A stretch of 64,000 nt of DNA from Thermoflexus hugenholtzii JAD2. Lineage in GTDB: Bacteria > Chloroflexota > Anaerolineae > Thermoflexales > Thermoflexaceae. The stretch is taken from the NCBI RefSeq assembly GCF_900187885.1, contig NZ_FYEK01000044.1, forward strand, positions 186,001-250,000. Reading direction: 5' to 3'. Positions within the stretch are counted from its first letter, which is position 1. Every line of letters starts with the position of its first letter. A model generated the notes under the pieces. It had not been told where the DNA came from. It was given only the letters and a program-made list of their open reading frames with translations, and did not search any database. The translations under genes and the position numbers were made by a program. Of the stretch, positions 42,239 through 51,040 are shown piece by piece.

Positions 42239-43930
42239 TTAGGGGGCGTGGGGGCCGGGTCCGATGCCCGGGGGGCCGAAGCGGAGGCGATCGTAAGCGG
42301 CGAGGGTGTCCACGATATGGCGGCGCTGGCGAGCGGCCTCCTCTTCCTGGAGCCGGCGGCGGTAGGCTTCCATCCGCCGGGTGATTTCCTGCTGCACCTG
42401 TCGGGGCTTCCCAACGTAACGCAGGTGGAAATCCCCACCGGGGACCCGAACCAGCACATGTCCGTAGCCGAGGATGCGGGCCAAGAGGGAGGGGATCGTA
42501 TACTCCACGCTCTGAATGCGGTTCAGGCTGGCCGTCTGCGTTTCCTCCCGCATGAGGGCCGGCAGGCGCTGGGAGAGGATCAGCTGGCTGGGGGTCAGGA
42601 TGTATTCGTCGTTCCGCCAGTTCTCGTAGCGCCACCACCACCAGACCCCCAGCAGGATCCCAATCAGGATCAGTGCCCCCCAGCGGATCCCTGGCTCGAT
42701 GCGATCGACCGGCCACACGTGGTGAAGGTGGAGCAGCCAGCCCAGGATCCACAGCCCGGTCGCCAGGGGCGGCCCCCAGAGCAGGGAGCGGATCAGGGCC
42801 ACCCAGTGCTTGCGGTAGATGATCCGATCCCCGACTTCCTCACGGATCGGAGGAAGGAGATAGCGGAGCACCGCCCGCAGGATCAGGAGGAGGCGGCCCC
42901 ACCAGCCCGGGGGGGGCTCCGGCGTCGGGGCAGGCTCCGCTTCCGCCGGCGGGAGCTCCAGCCCCAGGCGGCGGCGCAGCTCCCGCTGCAAGCGGTAGCG
43001 CTGGCGGGCCTGCTGCAGCGCCCGCAGTCGGTCCAGTTGCTCGTAGATCAGCCGACGGATCTCCTCCGGCTGCGGGAGGTTCGCGAAGCTCACCCGACCG
43101 GTGAAGGCATCTACCTCGATGTCCCCGAAGTCCAGAAGATAAGGGCTGGCCAGCGGGGTGCGCCGCAGGATCTGCACCCCCTGCACCTGGTCCAGCGGCA
43201 TGTCCTGCCGGGCCTCCGGGCCCGGGAACACGTAAAGCCAGCGCTCCCGCTCGATGTGGACGATACGATGGGTGGTGAGGATATACTGGTCGTCCCACCA
43301 GTTCCACACCTGGGCGCCCAGGAAGACCAGAGGGATCGCGTTGAGGAAGAGAACAGGCCACCAGCCCAGCTGGGCGACCAGGAAGGTCGTGAGGACGATG
43401 AAGACCAGCAGCAAGGCCAGGGGAGGGAGGAGAACCGGGATCAGACTGATCCAGTGGCGATGGATGGCCGCCAGCACCTGCTCGTCAGGCTCCAGCCAGG
43501 GGAAGCGAGGCGCCCGCAGACGGGCTTCCACATCCGGTGGGATCTCCAGGCGGTGGATGAGGCCCGGCCGCTCGGCGAGGAGGGCTTCGAACGCCGCTCG
43601 CTCCAGCAACCAGCCTTCCACCCGGGTGATGGCCATCGCCGTCACGTCCCGGGGCTCATCCAGGAAGAGGGCGTGGGCCCCGACGCCCTCCCCCGGCTGA
43701 AGATGGCGGACCAGGCGCTCAACGCCGTCGGCGTCGATGCGCAGCAGGGCCAAGCGCCCGGCGCGCAGGATGAAATAGGCCGGGAACCGTTCCCCCTCAA
43801 TGAACAGCTCCTCTCCGGGGTTTAGGGTTCGGGTCTGAAACCGCGCCGCCAGCTGATCGAGCTCCTCCGGATCCAGCCGGCGGAAGAGGGGTTGCGCCGC
43901 CAGCGCCGCCCGCAGCGCCGGATCCACCAT
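42239..43930 (-). CDS. cNMP-binding membrane protein with two bacterial PH domains
   Basis: A 563-residue protein. Residues 1-125 are a cyclic-nucleotide-binding domain (FRRLDPEELDQLAARFQTRT, LNPGEELFIEGERFPAYFIL, LQPGEGVGAHALFLDEPRDV), though the phosphate-binding arginine motif of cAMP receptors is not obvious. Two helices (IPVLLPPLALLLVFIVLTTF, WPVLFLNAIPLVFLGAQV) lead into a PH-like DUF304 domain (WDDQYILTTHRIVHIERERW). After a helical linker the unit recurs: helices at about 385-440 and WRNDEYILTPSQLILSQRLP. So the membrane/PH part is an internal duplication. Role unknown; could sense a ligand and signal at the membrane. Confidence 0.82.
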   Translation of the reverse strand: MVDPALRAALAAQPLFRRLDPEELDQLAARFQTRTLNPGEELFIEGERFPAYFILRAGRLALLRIDADGVERLVRHLQPGEGVGAHALFLDEPRDVTAMAITRVEGWLLERAAFEALLAERPGLIHRLEIPPDVEARLRAPRFPWLEPDEQVLAAIHRHWISLIPVLLPPLALLLVFIVLTTFLVAQLGWWPVLFLNAIPLVFLGAQVWNWWDDQYILTTHRIVHIERERWLYVFPGPEARQDMPLDQVQGVQILRRTPLASPYLLDFGDIEVDAFTGRVSFANLPQPEEIRRLIYEQLDRLRALQQARQRYRLQRELRRRLGLELPPAEAEPAPTPEPPPGWWGRLLLILRAVLRYLLPPIREEVGDRIIYRKHWVALIRSLLWGPPLATGLWILGWLLHLHHVWPVDRIEPGIRWGALILIGILLGVWWWWRYENWRNDEYILTPSQLILSQRLPALMREETQTASLNRIQSVEYTIPSLLARILGYGHVLVRVPGGDFHLRYVGKPRQVQQEITRRMEAYRRRLQEEEAARQRRHIVDTLAAYDRLRFGPPGIGPGPHAP

Positions 43931-44015
43931 CCCACCCCCTGCCGGTCAGCAGGAAAATCCGGTCTTTACTATAGTAATCCCGGCCTGAATGCTCGGGAAG
44001 CCGAAGGCGCGCGCT

Positions 44016-45359
44016 TCATGGGGCGCCTTGGGATATACCCTCGAGGGCCATGGCGGCCCAGCAGCCCTGCCGGTGGTCCTCCAGGATCATCCGGGCAACG
44101 CGACGGCCCATCTCCACCGCGTAGTTCGTCCCCCGATCCCACGGATACACCTGGCTCATGCTGGCGAAGTAAAGCCCGGGCAGTGGGGCTCGCAGATCCG
44201 GGATCATCCGGGAGTAGTTCACCGGCACCACCGGCTGGGCATAAGGCTCCCGGAAGACCCAGTAGCGCCGCACCCACTCCGGTCGGAAAGCCGGGTTGAA
44301 ACGCGGCAGAGCGGGCAGGAACGTGCGCAACAGCTCCTCGGGCGACATGGAGAAATACGGGTGATCCGGCGGGAGGTAATCCCCGCAATACACCAGGTGC
44401 TCTCCGCCGTAATGTTCGGGGGGGATGTAATTCGTGTGCTCCACCAGGGCCAGGAAGGGAAACCCCGCCCGCTTGGGGAGGTTGATCCAGTAAACGCCCT
44501 GGGTGAGTGGGCGCGCAAGGGCTAAGATGAGGACCACCGCCCCCAGGGAGCGCAAGGCGAGCAGCTGGCTCACATACCCGGCGGGCAACGTGGGGACGAG
44601 GCGGACCAGCAGGCGGGGGGAGGTGGTGACCAGAGCCGCGTCATACGTGCCCGGGCCATCCGCGGCCTCCACCCGCCATCCGGCCGCCTCCGGCTCTAAG
44701 CGGAACACGGGGGTGCTCAGGCGGATCTCCCCACCCTGGGCGCGGACCCGGTCGGCCAGGGCGTCGAAGAAGGCCTGAAAGCCCCCCTCGAAGGTGCCCA
44801 GCCGCGGGCTGCGCTTGTGGATCCGCGCCCAGAACCAGGCCATGTTGATCTCCGCATACGCCTCCCCGAACTTGCCCTCGAGAAGGGGCTGCCAGATCTG
44901 CTCGTAAGCCCGGCGCCCCATATACCGGGGGAGCCACTCGTGAGCCGTCACCCGCTCCAGGGGTTCCCAGCGCGGAGTCAGCCGCAGATAGGCGATCACG
45001 AGCCCCATCCGCAGCTTCTCCAGGAGGGAGAGACCGGGGAAGCGCAGCACGGCCAGCGGGCTGTCGAAGGGATACGGGCGCTCGTTATACCAGACGGCGG
45101 TGACCGGCCGGGGGAATCGCACCCGGTGGCTCAGGCCCAGCTCCCGGATCAGCCTCAGGATCTCGGTATCTGACGCGAACCAGTGATGATAGAAGCGCTC
45201 CAGGGACCAGGACCAGCCCTCCGCGCGGAAGCCGGAGGCCAGCCCGCCGGGCTGGGGCGCGGCCTCATACACCACCACCCGGGCCCCTGCCCGGGTCAGG
45301 TCATAGGCAGCGGCCAAGCCCGCCGCGCCCGCTCCCACAATGGCCACACGCAACGTCAT
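44016..45359 (-). CDS. FAD-dependent oxidoreductase (protoporphyrinogen oxidase/phytoene desaturase-like)
   Basis: A 447-residue flavoprotein. The N-terminal dinucleotide fold is VAIVGAGAAGLAAAYDLTRA with VVVYEAAPQPGGLASGF next, and the C-terminal FAD motif is LPGLYFASMSQVYPWDRGTN. Middle segments (PYPFDSPLAVLRFPGLSLLE, YMGRRAYEQIWQPLLEGKFG) match the amine-oxidase/UDP-galactopyranose mutase-like group often found near sugar or lipid genes. Exact substrate unknown. ATG 45359 has GGTGGAGCGG upstream. It diverges from the TPR gene at 45448. Confidence 0.87.
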   Translation of the reverse strand: MTLRVAIVGAGAAGLAAAYDLTRAGARVVVYEAAPQPGGLASGFRAEGWSWSLERFYHHWFASDTEILRLIRELGLSHRVRFPRPVTAVWYNERPYPFDSPLAVLRFPGLSLLEKLRMGLVIAYLRLTPRWEPLERVTAHEWLPRYMGRRAYEQIWQPLLEGKFGEAYAEINMAWFWARIHKRSPRLGTFEGGFQAFFDALADRVRAQGGEIRLSTPVFRLEPEAAGWRVEAADGPGTYDAALVTTSPRLLVRLVPTLPAGYVSQLLALRSLGAVVLILALARPLTQGVYWINLPKRAGFPFLALVEHTNYIPPEHYGGEHLVYCGDYLPPDHPYFSMSPEELLRTFLPALPRFNPAFRPEWVRRYWVFREPYAQPVVPVNYSRMIPDLRAPLPGLYFASMSQVYPWDRGTNYAVEMGRRVARMILEDHRQGCWAAMALEGISQGAP

Positions 45360-45447
45360 CTTCCGCTCCACCGGAAGGATGCCCGCTGTTCCCCACGTAT
45401 TCGCGCTATATTGTAACCCGGGCCGTGTTCCCCTTGGATGAACTGGA

Positions 45448-46863
45448 ATGGAAGAGGCGATCGAATCCGGAGAGTCTGACCGCAACGGATGGGCATCCAT
45501 GGCACGAATGCGACGCGTCGGCGCGATGGGGCTGCTCCTCCTCAGCGGGCTCCTGCTCGCCCTGGACCCCTCCGGCATCCCGGCGGCGCGGTGGCTGCGG
45601 GAGGGAGATACCCTCTGGGCAGAGGGACGGGTGCTTTCCGCCCAAAAGGCCTATCAGAGGGCCCTGACCCTTCGCTCCGCTGACCCGGCCCTCTGGCATC
45701 GCATCGCCCAGCTGCATATGGCTTTGGGGGAGCTGGAGGAAGCGGAGGCCGCCTGGGCCCGGGCGGCGACGCAGGGGGATCCCTGGGCGGCGCGTGGTCG
45801 GGCGGAGCTGGCGACCCGCCGCGGGGATTGGGATGAAGCCCGACGACGCTGGAAGGACTGGGCGCGTCGCCATCCCGAGGACCAGGAGGCGTATGCGCGC
45901 TGGGCGGAGGCCGCGCTGGCCCTGGGCGACGAAGCGGAGGCTCGGGCCGCCTGGGAAACCGGGCTTGCGCATCACCCCGAGGGTCCATTGTTCCGATTCC
46001 GGCTGGGCCTCCTGCGGGGCGCGGAGGACCCGAGGGCTGCCCAGGTGCTGCTCAAGGACCTCCCCTCCCCTCTCCGAAGCTGGGCGGAGATGCTCCCGGA
46101 TCCCGCCCAGCCGTCGACCCTGCGGCGATGGGGGCTTGCCCTAGTCGGGGGGCGTTACTGGGGGGAAGCCCGAGGGGCCCTCGCCCGCTGGCTGGAGCAG
46201 GATCCGAGGGATCCGGTTGCCATGGCCGCTATGGGCTATGTCCTGGGACGGCTGGGGCAGGAAGGGGAGTCGTGGTTGCAACGGGCCCTCGCAGGGGCCG
46301 AAGCCCCGCCGGAGGCCCATTACTTCGCCGGCCTTTACCTGCTGGAGCGAGGGCGCTACGCCGAGGCCCAGGAGCGCTTCGCCGCCGCTTACCAGCAGGA
46401 TCCCCATCCCCTTTACGCGCTGGAGCGGGGACGCGCGGCCATGCTGGCCGGCGATCTTCTCACCGCCGAGCGCTGGCTTCGCCAGGCAGCGGCGGACGCC
46501 CCGGGGAACGTCGAGGTCTGGAACGCCCTGGCCGCGCTTTACCTGGGTCATCAAATCGGGCTGGGGAAGGGGATCGAGGCGGCTCTGGAGCTTCTGCGGC
46601 GGGATCCCCGGCGGGTGGAGGGCTACGAGTGGCTGGGATGGGCGCGTTACCTTCAGGGGAACTTCGCCGAGGCGGAGCGGCTGCTGCAGCAGGCCGTGGG
46701 GATGGATCCAGAGCGCGCCTCGGCCCATTACCGGCTGGGCGTGGTGATGGCGGCGGAGGGGCGATGGGCCGAAGCCCGTCGTCTCCTGGAGCGAACGGTG
46801 CTCCTGGATCCGACGGGGGATTTCGGCGGCCGCGCCATCCGGATGCTTCACCGGATCCCGTAG
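45448..46863 (+). CDS. large TPR-repeat protein with N-terminal membrane segment
   Basis: A protein of up to 471 residues. A hydrophobic N-terminal segment (VGAMGLLLLSGLLLALDPSG) probably exports or anchors it, and the rest is a run of roughly ten tetratricopeptide repeats (AQKAYQRALTLRSADPALWH, AEERF-like AEAQERFAAAYQQDPHPLYA, AERLLQQAVGMDPERASAHY). TPR arrays bind partner proteins. ATG 45499 (MARMRRVG) is a more compact alternative start. Partner unknown. Confidence 0.82.
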   Translation: MEEAIESGESDRNGWASMARMRRVGAMGLLLLSGLLLALDPSGIPAARWLREGDTLWAEGRVLSAQKAYQRALTLRSADPALWHRIAQLHMALGELEEAEAAWARAATQGDPWAARGRAELATRRGDWDEARRRWKDWARRHPEDQEAYARWAEAALALGDEAEARAAWETGLAHHPEGPLFRFRLGLLRGAEDPRAAQVLLKDLPSPLRSWAEMLPDPAQPSTLRRWGLALVGGRYWGEARGALARWLEQDPRDPVAMAAMGYVLGRLGQEGESWLQRALAGAEAPPEAHYFAGLYLLERGRYAEAQERFAAAYQQDPHPLYALERGRAAMLAGDLLTAERWLRQAAADAPGNVEVWNALAALYLGHQIGLGKGIEAALELLRRDPRRVEGYEWLGWARYLQGNFAEAERLLQQAVGMDPERASAHYRLGVVMAAEGRWAEARRLLERTVLLDPTGDFGGRAIRMLHRIP

Positions 46864-46874
46864 CGGGCGGGCCT

Positions 46875-47168
46875 TCAGCGGCGCCGCGCCCGGCGGCGGG
46901 TAGGTCGCAGGGCGAGCCGGAGGGCCCGCAGCCCGCGGTCCAGGGCTTCCGAGTCCAGGGTATAGAACGTCCTGCGGCCGGCCTCGCGGGCGCGCACCAG
47001 GCCGACCCCTTGCAGGATCCGGAGATGGTGAGAGACGGTGGGCTGGGAGAGGCCCAGGGCCTGCACCAGATCTCGCACACACAGCTCCCGTCCCCACAGC
47101 AGCCTCAGGATCTGCTGTCGACGGGAGTCGGCCAGGGCCTGGGCGAAACGAACCGGATCGCCGCTCAT
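46875..47168 (-). CDS. ArsR-family transcriptional regulator
   Basis: A 97-residue winged-helix repressor. The HTH is QILRLLWGRELCVRDLVQAL, GLSQPTVSHHLRIL, followed by the wing GLVRAREAGRRTFYTL. One Cys in ELCV stands where ArsR/SmtB metal sensors place ELCVCD; the second Cys is replaced by Arg, so metal sensing is doubtful. ATG 47168 follows GGGAGGGTCG. It is the last gene of a five-gene minus-strand cluster, 10 bp after the glycosyltransferase. Confidence 0.9.
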   Translation of the reverse strand: MSGDPVRFAQALADSRRQQILRLLWGRELCVRDLVQALGLSQPTVSHHLRILQGVGLVRAREAGRRTFYTLDSEALDRGLRALRLALRPTRRRARRR

Positions 47169-47178
47169 CGACCCTCCC

Positions 47179-47922
47179 TTACCGGAGGTTCTCCCGGGCG
47201 ATGGGCCGCAGATCCCGATAGCGCCAGCGGAGCTCCCACACCCGCAGGGCCGCCTCGATCTTGATCCGCCAGTCCATCTTAGAGCGCCCGACCCGCCGAT
47301 CTTCAAAGAAGATGGGAATCTCGCACACCCGGTAGCCCAGGCGCTGGGCGATGTAGGCCATCTCCACCTGGAAGATATAGCCGGTGGATCGAACACGGTC
47401 CAGGGGCATGCGCGCCAGGGCATCCCGGCGCCAGCATTTGAAGCCCGCCGTCGCGTCCCGGACCTTGAGGCCCAGGACCGCGCGGGCGTAGAAGTTCCCC
47501 CAGCGGCTCAGCCAGTAGCGGCCGGGCCCCCAGCGCGGATCCACCCGTCCCCCCGGCACGTAACGGGAGCCCACCACGACGTGACAGTCGGGCATCCGTT
47601 CTAACATCTGAGGGATGGCCGCGGGCGGGTGAGAGAGGTCGGCGTCCATCTGCACGATGGCCTCGGCGTCGGTCTCGAGGGCGAGGCGGAAGCCTTCCCG
47701 ATACGCCGGCCCCAGCCCGCGAGGCCCGTCCCGATGGCACACCAGGAGGCGGCCGGGATGTGCTCGGGCCAGCGCCTCGGCCACCTCCCCCGTCCCATCC
47801 GGCGACCGGTCGTCCACCACCAGGATGCGCAGGTCCGGCAGCCCCAGGTCCAGCAGGGCCCGGACCAGCTGGGGGAGGTTCTCCGCTTCGTTATACGTGG
47901 GGACCACGACGATGGTTCTCAT
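47179..47922 (-). CDS. polyprenol monophosphomannose synthase-like glycosyltransferase (GT2)
   Basis: A 247-residue GT2 enzyme of the dolichol/polyprenol-phosphate mannosyltransferase group: IVVVPTYNEAENLPQLVRAL, LVVDDRSPDGTGEVAEAL, VQMDADLSHPP (metal-binding DxD), DATAGFKCWRRDAL and IPIFFEDRRVGRSKM. No C-terminal membrane helices, so it is the short soluble form. It should make polyprenyl-phospho-sugar donors, the substrate class used by GT39-like enzymes such as the protein at 51807 (inference). Its ATG overlaps the ubiX stop by 4 bp. Confidence 0.93.
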   Translation of the reverse strand: MRTIVVVPTYNEAENLPQLVRALLDLGLPDLRILVVDDRSPDGTGEVAEALARAHPGRLLVCHRDGPRGLGPAYREGFRLALETDAEAIVQMDADLSHPPAAIPQMLERMPDCHVVVGSRYVPGGRVDPRWGPGRYWLSRWGNFYARAVLGLKVRDATAGFKCWRRDALARMPLDRVRSTGYIFQVEMAYIAQRLGYRVCEIPIFFEDRRVGRSKMDWRIKIEAALRVWELRWRYRDLRPIARENLR

Positions 47923-48488
47923 GAGCTCTCCTTCCAGCGGGTGTAGAGATCGTTCTCGATCCCCAGGCGCAGGAGCACCCGCCCCACGGTCTGATCGATC
48001 AGGTCCTGGAGGGTGCGGGGCCGCCCGTAGAAGGCGGGGACGGGAGGCATGATCACCGCCCCCATCCGCGCCGCCCGCCGCATCAGGTCCAGATGGCCCA
48101 GATGCAGAGGGGTCTCCCGCACCACCAGGACCAGGGGACGGCCCTCCTTCAGGGTGACGTCGGCCGCCCGGCTCATCAGGTCCGCTGTGTAGCCGCTGAC
48201 GATGGCCCCCAGCGTCTTGATGGAGCAGGGGATGATCACCATCCCCATGGTCCGAAAGGAGCCGGAGGCGATGGCGGCCCCGATGTCATGGAAAGGATAA
48301 ACCACATCCGCCAGCTCCAGGACCTGGCGGACCGTGTAGTCGGTCTCCTCCACAATCGTCCGGCGGGCGGCGGGGCTGAGGACGAGGTGGGTCTCGATCT
48401 CCGGGTTGGAGCGGAGCACTTCCAGCAGGCGGATCCCGTAGATCACCCCACTGGCCCCGCTGATCCCCACGATCAGTCGTTGCGCCAT
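47919..48488 (-). CDS. ubiX: flavin prenyltransferase UbiX
   Basis: A 189-residue enzyme that attaches a dimethylallyl group to FMN, giving prenylated FMN for UbiD-type decarboxylases. Signatures: LIVGISGASGVIYGIRLLEV, IIPCSIKTLGAIVSGY, LVVRETPLHLGHLDLMRRAA and VIMPPVPAFYGRP. No ubiD is seen in this window. It overlaps the GT2 gene, and 50 bp separate it from the BtuF-like gene upstream. Confidence 0.95.
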   Translation of the reverse strand: MAQRLIVGISGASGVIYGIRLLEVLRSNPEIETHLVLSPAARRTIVEETDYTVRQVLELADVVYPFHDIGAAIASGSFRTMGMVIIPCSIKTLGAIVSGYTADLMSRAADVTLKEGRPLVLVVRETPLHLGHLDLMRRAARMGAVIMPPVPAFYGRPRTLQDLIDQTVGRVLLRLGIENDLYTRWKESS

Positions 48489-48538
48489 CCAGTTTCATCT
48501 CCTTCTCGGCTATGGATGTTCCATCGCCTGAGCTCGCC

Positions 48539-49432
48539 TCAATCGGCCAGCGCTTGCGGCAGGATCCGCAGGGCGTGTCGCAGGCGGGTGCCGTGCCAGA
48601 AGAGCAGACTCCCCTCGATCCAGCGCACCCGGCCCGCGCGCCCGGCGGGCGTGTCCGCGAACAGCGCCCGCACCCATCCGGTGTCCTCGGGCCGGAACGG
48701 GTAGGGCTCGTCGGGGAGGAGGATCAGCTCGGGCTCTGCTGCCCGGATTTCTTCCGTGGAGAGGCGCGGGTAGCGATGGTCCCGGTCGGCCGGGCGGGCG
48801 GGCAGGGCGGGATTGAGGTCCGCTGACAGCGGGTAGCGTCGCCGTCGGCGGGCGAAGACGTTCTCGCCCCCGCACAGGACGAGCAGGTCGTGGGCGTAGG
48901 TCTCCGCGTTGAAAGTCATCCACGGATCCCTCCAGATGGGGCAGAAGACCCGGGGACGCCGGGCCGGCCCGGCGCGGCACCGCTCGGCGTAGAGCGCTTC
49001 GATCTCCTCCAGGACCGGCGGCGCGCGAAGCTCGAAGATCCCGGCCAGCCAGCGGATCAGGGCGATGGCTTCCCTCACCGAGCGGGGGAACGAGACGGCC
49101 ACCGGGATCCCCCCAGCCGCGAGGGCGAGGGCGTCTGATCGCCGGTTCTCCTCCACGTTGACGAACACCACGTCCGGGCACAGCGCTTGGATGCGGGCGA
49201 GGTCCGGGTTTTTCGTCCCCCCCACGGAGGGGATCGATTGGGCCTCAGGCGGGTGGCGGCAGTAATCCGTGCGTCCCACCACCCGATCCCCCAGCCCCAG
49301 CTCGAACAGCGTCTCCGTGAGGCTGGGCACCAGGGAGACAATACGCTGGAGCGGACGGTCGGGCCGGAAGGGCCGTCCTTCCAGATCCCAGATTGGGGGG
49401 GAGGACGTTTCGAGCATCTCGGTTCCGCTCAT
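48539..49432 (-). CDS. cobalamin/metal-chelate binding protein (BtuF/helical-backbone receptor) without signal peptide
   Basis: A 297-residue protein with the helical-backbone metal receptor fold: PLQRIVSLVPSLTETLFELG, VVGRTDYCRHPPEAQSIPSV, GGTKNPDLARIQALCPDVVF and PRLSTEEIRAAEPELILLPD. Proteins of this fold normally bind vitamin B12 or haem outside the cell; this one lacks a signal peptide (MSGTEMLETSSPP), so it may be cytoplasmic. No partner ABC genes are adjacent. The ATG overlaps the stop of the S51-like gene by 4 bp. Confidence 0.87.
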   Translation of the reverse strand: MSGTEMLETSSPPIWDLEGRPFRPDRPLQRIVSLVPSLTETLFELGLGDRVVGRTDYCRHPPEAQSIPSVGGTKNPDLARIQALCPDVVFVNVEENRRSDALALAAGGIPVAVSFPRSVREAIALIRWLAGIFELRAPPVLEEIEALYAERCRAGPARRPRVFCPIWRDPWMTFNAETYAHDLLVLCGGENVFARRRRRYPLSADLNPALPARPADRDHRYPRLSTEEIRAAEPELILLPDEPYPFRPEDTGWVRALFADTPAGRAGRVRWIEGSLLFWHGTRLRHALRILPQALAD

Positions 49433-50094
49433 CCGGGATGCAGCCAGCGGGCACCGAAGATCACCGTGATCTCGCCGGCGCCCCAGCGCTCGATCTGGTC
49501 GTGGGGGCCCAGGGCCAGGGCGGCTCCTTCGGCCAGGCCGATGCCGTAGGCGAAGGGACGCCGATGGAGGGCGGCCTGAAGGGCGCGGGCGGCTTCGGGC
49601 GTGTAGTGGCTGACCACAAAGGCGCCGGGGAGCCAGCCCCAGGCGCCGAGGGTTTCCTCCCGGCCGGACCGCAGCACCCATGTCCCCATCGCTTCGGCGC
49701 CGGCCCCTATCCCGACCAGCACGGCCCCGGCGTGATAGGCGGTGAGCATCGCCTGGAGGGCTGGCGTGTCGAAGAACGTCTCCAGCAGGCGGCGGATGTC
49801 TCCGTCGGCGATCAGGATCAGGCGGGCCTCCAGCAGCATGCGAGTGTGGGCGGTCTGGAAGGCCTCCTCCCGGGAGCGTAGGGTGAGCACCCGGCATGGG
49901 GGGCCTCCCCACGCGCGATACCGGTGCTCATAGGCGCGGGCGGTCTCCGGCGTCTCCGCCGCCGCCACCACCACCGCCAGCCCGGGAGCGCTCCGGGCCA
50001 GGGCCATCCGATGCACCTCCTCAGCCTCCTCCCCGCCGCACAGCACCAGCCAGCCGGATCCGCTCCGCCACCGCAAAGGCCCTTTCTGTCCCAT
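49429..50094 (-). CDS. peptidase S51/cyanophycinase-like protein, probably inactive
   Basis: A 221-residue class-I glutamine-amidotransferase-like fold resembling cyanophycinase/peptidase E (LVLCGGEEAEEVHRMALARS, RLILIADGDIRRLLETFFDT). In the nucleophile elbow the family has G-x-S-A-G-A; here it reads GIGAGAEAMG, so the serine is Gly130. The catalytic His equivalent may be in FVVSHYTPE. It could be a binding or regulatory relative of the protease. First gene of the S51-BtuF-UbiX-GT2-ArsR cluster, and divergent from gntR. Confidence 0.72.
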   Translation of the reverse strand: MGQKGPLRWRSGSGWLVLCGGEEAEEVHRMALARSAPGLAVVVAAAETPETARAYEHRYRAWGGPPCRVLTLRSREEAFQTAHTRMLLEARLILIADGDIRRLLETFFDTPALQAMLTAYHAGAVLVGIGAGAEAMGTWVLRSGREETLGAWGWLPGAFVVSHYTPEAARALQAALHRRPFAYGIGLAEGAALALGPHDQIERWGAGEITVIFGARWLHPG

Positions 50095-50163
50095 CCGGTT
50101 CCCCTTCGCTCACGATCTCTTAGTATTTTGACACAGCCGGAGGTCATGCGGCCTCTCGTGGAA

Positions 50164-50206
50164 GGGAGCGCTCCCAGTTGTGTGCTTCCCGCCGATTTGG
50201 CATAAT
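50164..50206 (+). promoter_or_regulatory. candidate operator and promoter of the gntR-SIS unit
   Basis: A perfect 12-bp palindrome GGGAGCGCTCCC (50164-50175) sits directly before TTGTGT (50178-50183), 17 bases and CATAAT (50201-50206). The palindrome is a candidate GntR self-control site. Promoter is moderate. Confidence 0.45.
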
Positions 50207-50238
50207 CCGGTATAGACAATCCATGCAGGGCTGGAGCG

Positions 50239-51024
50239 ATGGGCCGCGCGGAAGCGGAGCGGGAGGCGCTGAAGCGGTTCCTGTTGCAGGAGCCGCTGGA
50301 TCGGGACGGGCCGGTTCCCCTTCACGAGCAGATCCGGGAGCGTTTGGTGCGGGCGATCCAGGCGGCGCACATCCCGGTTCATCGCCGGCTGCCTTCGGAG
50401 CGCCTGCTGGCGGAGTGGTTCGGGGTCAACCGTCTGACGGTGCGTCAGGCGGTGCAGGAGCTGATCCGCCAGGGGTATCTTTACGCCCGGCCGGGGAAGG
50501 GGACCTTCGTCGCGCAGGTTCGGGTGCATCAACCCCTTCAGTGGTTGACCAGCTTCACGGAGGACATGGCCGCGCGGGGGATGAAGGCCTCCAGTCGGGT
50601 GCTGGGCCAGCGGGTTCTCCCGGCCCCTCCGGAGGTGGCCCAGCGTCTGGGGATTGAGGTAGGAGCGGAGGTGGTGCAGCTGGAGCGGTTGCGGCCGGCG
50701 GATGGGGGGCCCATGGCGCTGGAGACCGCGTATCTTCCCCACGCGCGGTGCCCGGGGTTGCTCTCCTTCGATTTCTCTCGGCTTTCGCTCTATGAGGTGT
50801 TGCGGAAGCATTATGGGCTACGTCTGGACCGTGCGGAGCAGGTGATCCGGGTGGTGGTTCTCTCCGCCCGGGAGGCGCGCTGGTTCGGGCTGCCCGCGGG
50901 CTCGCCGGCTTTCCTCTTCGAACGGGTCACCTTTCTGGAGAGCGGTGAGGCCATCGAGTTCGTGCGATCCCTCTACCGAGGAGATCGCTATGCGTTCCAG
51001 GTCCATCTTTTTACCCCGAAGTGA
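50239..51024 (+). CDS. GntR/HutC-family transcriptional regulator with UTRA domain
   Basis: A 261-residue regulator. The N-terminal winged helix (about 25-95) has PLHEQIRERLVRAIQAAHIP, RLPSERLLAEWFGVNRLTVR and QAVQELIRQGYLYARPGKGT; the C-terminal UTRA domain (about 110-255) binds a small effector, often a sugar phosphate (FERVTFLESGEAIEFVRSLY). The SIS-domain gene begins 16 bp downstream, supporting amino-sugar or sugar-phosphate sensing (inference). Confidence 0.93.
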   Translation: MGRAEAEREALKRFLLQEPLDRDGPVPLHEQIRERLVRAIQAAHIPVHRRLPSERLLAEWFGVNRLTVRQAVQELIRQGYLYARPGKGTFVAQVRVHQPLQWLTSFTEDMAARGMKASSRVLGQRVLPAPPEVAQRLGIEVGAEVVQLERLRPADGGPMALETAYLPHARCPGLLSFDFSRLSLYEVLRKHYGLRLDRAEQVIRVVVLSAREARWFGLPAGSPAFLFERVTFLESGEAIEFVRSLYRGDRYAFQVHLFTPK

Positions 51025-51040
51025 CCCGGGAGGGAGCGGG

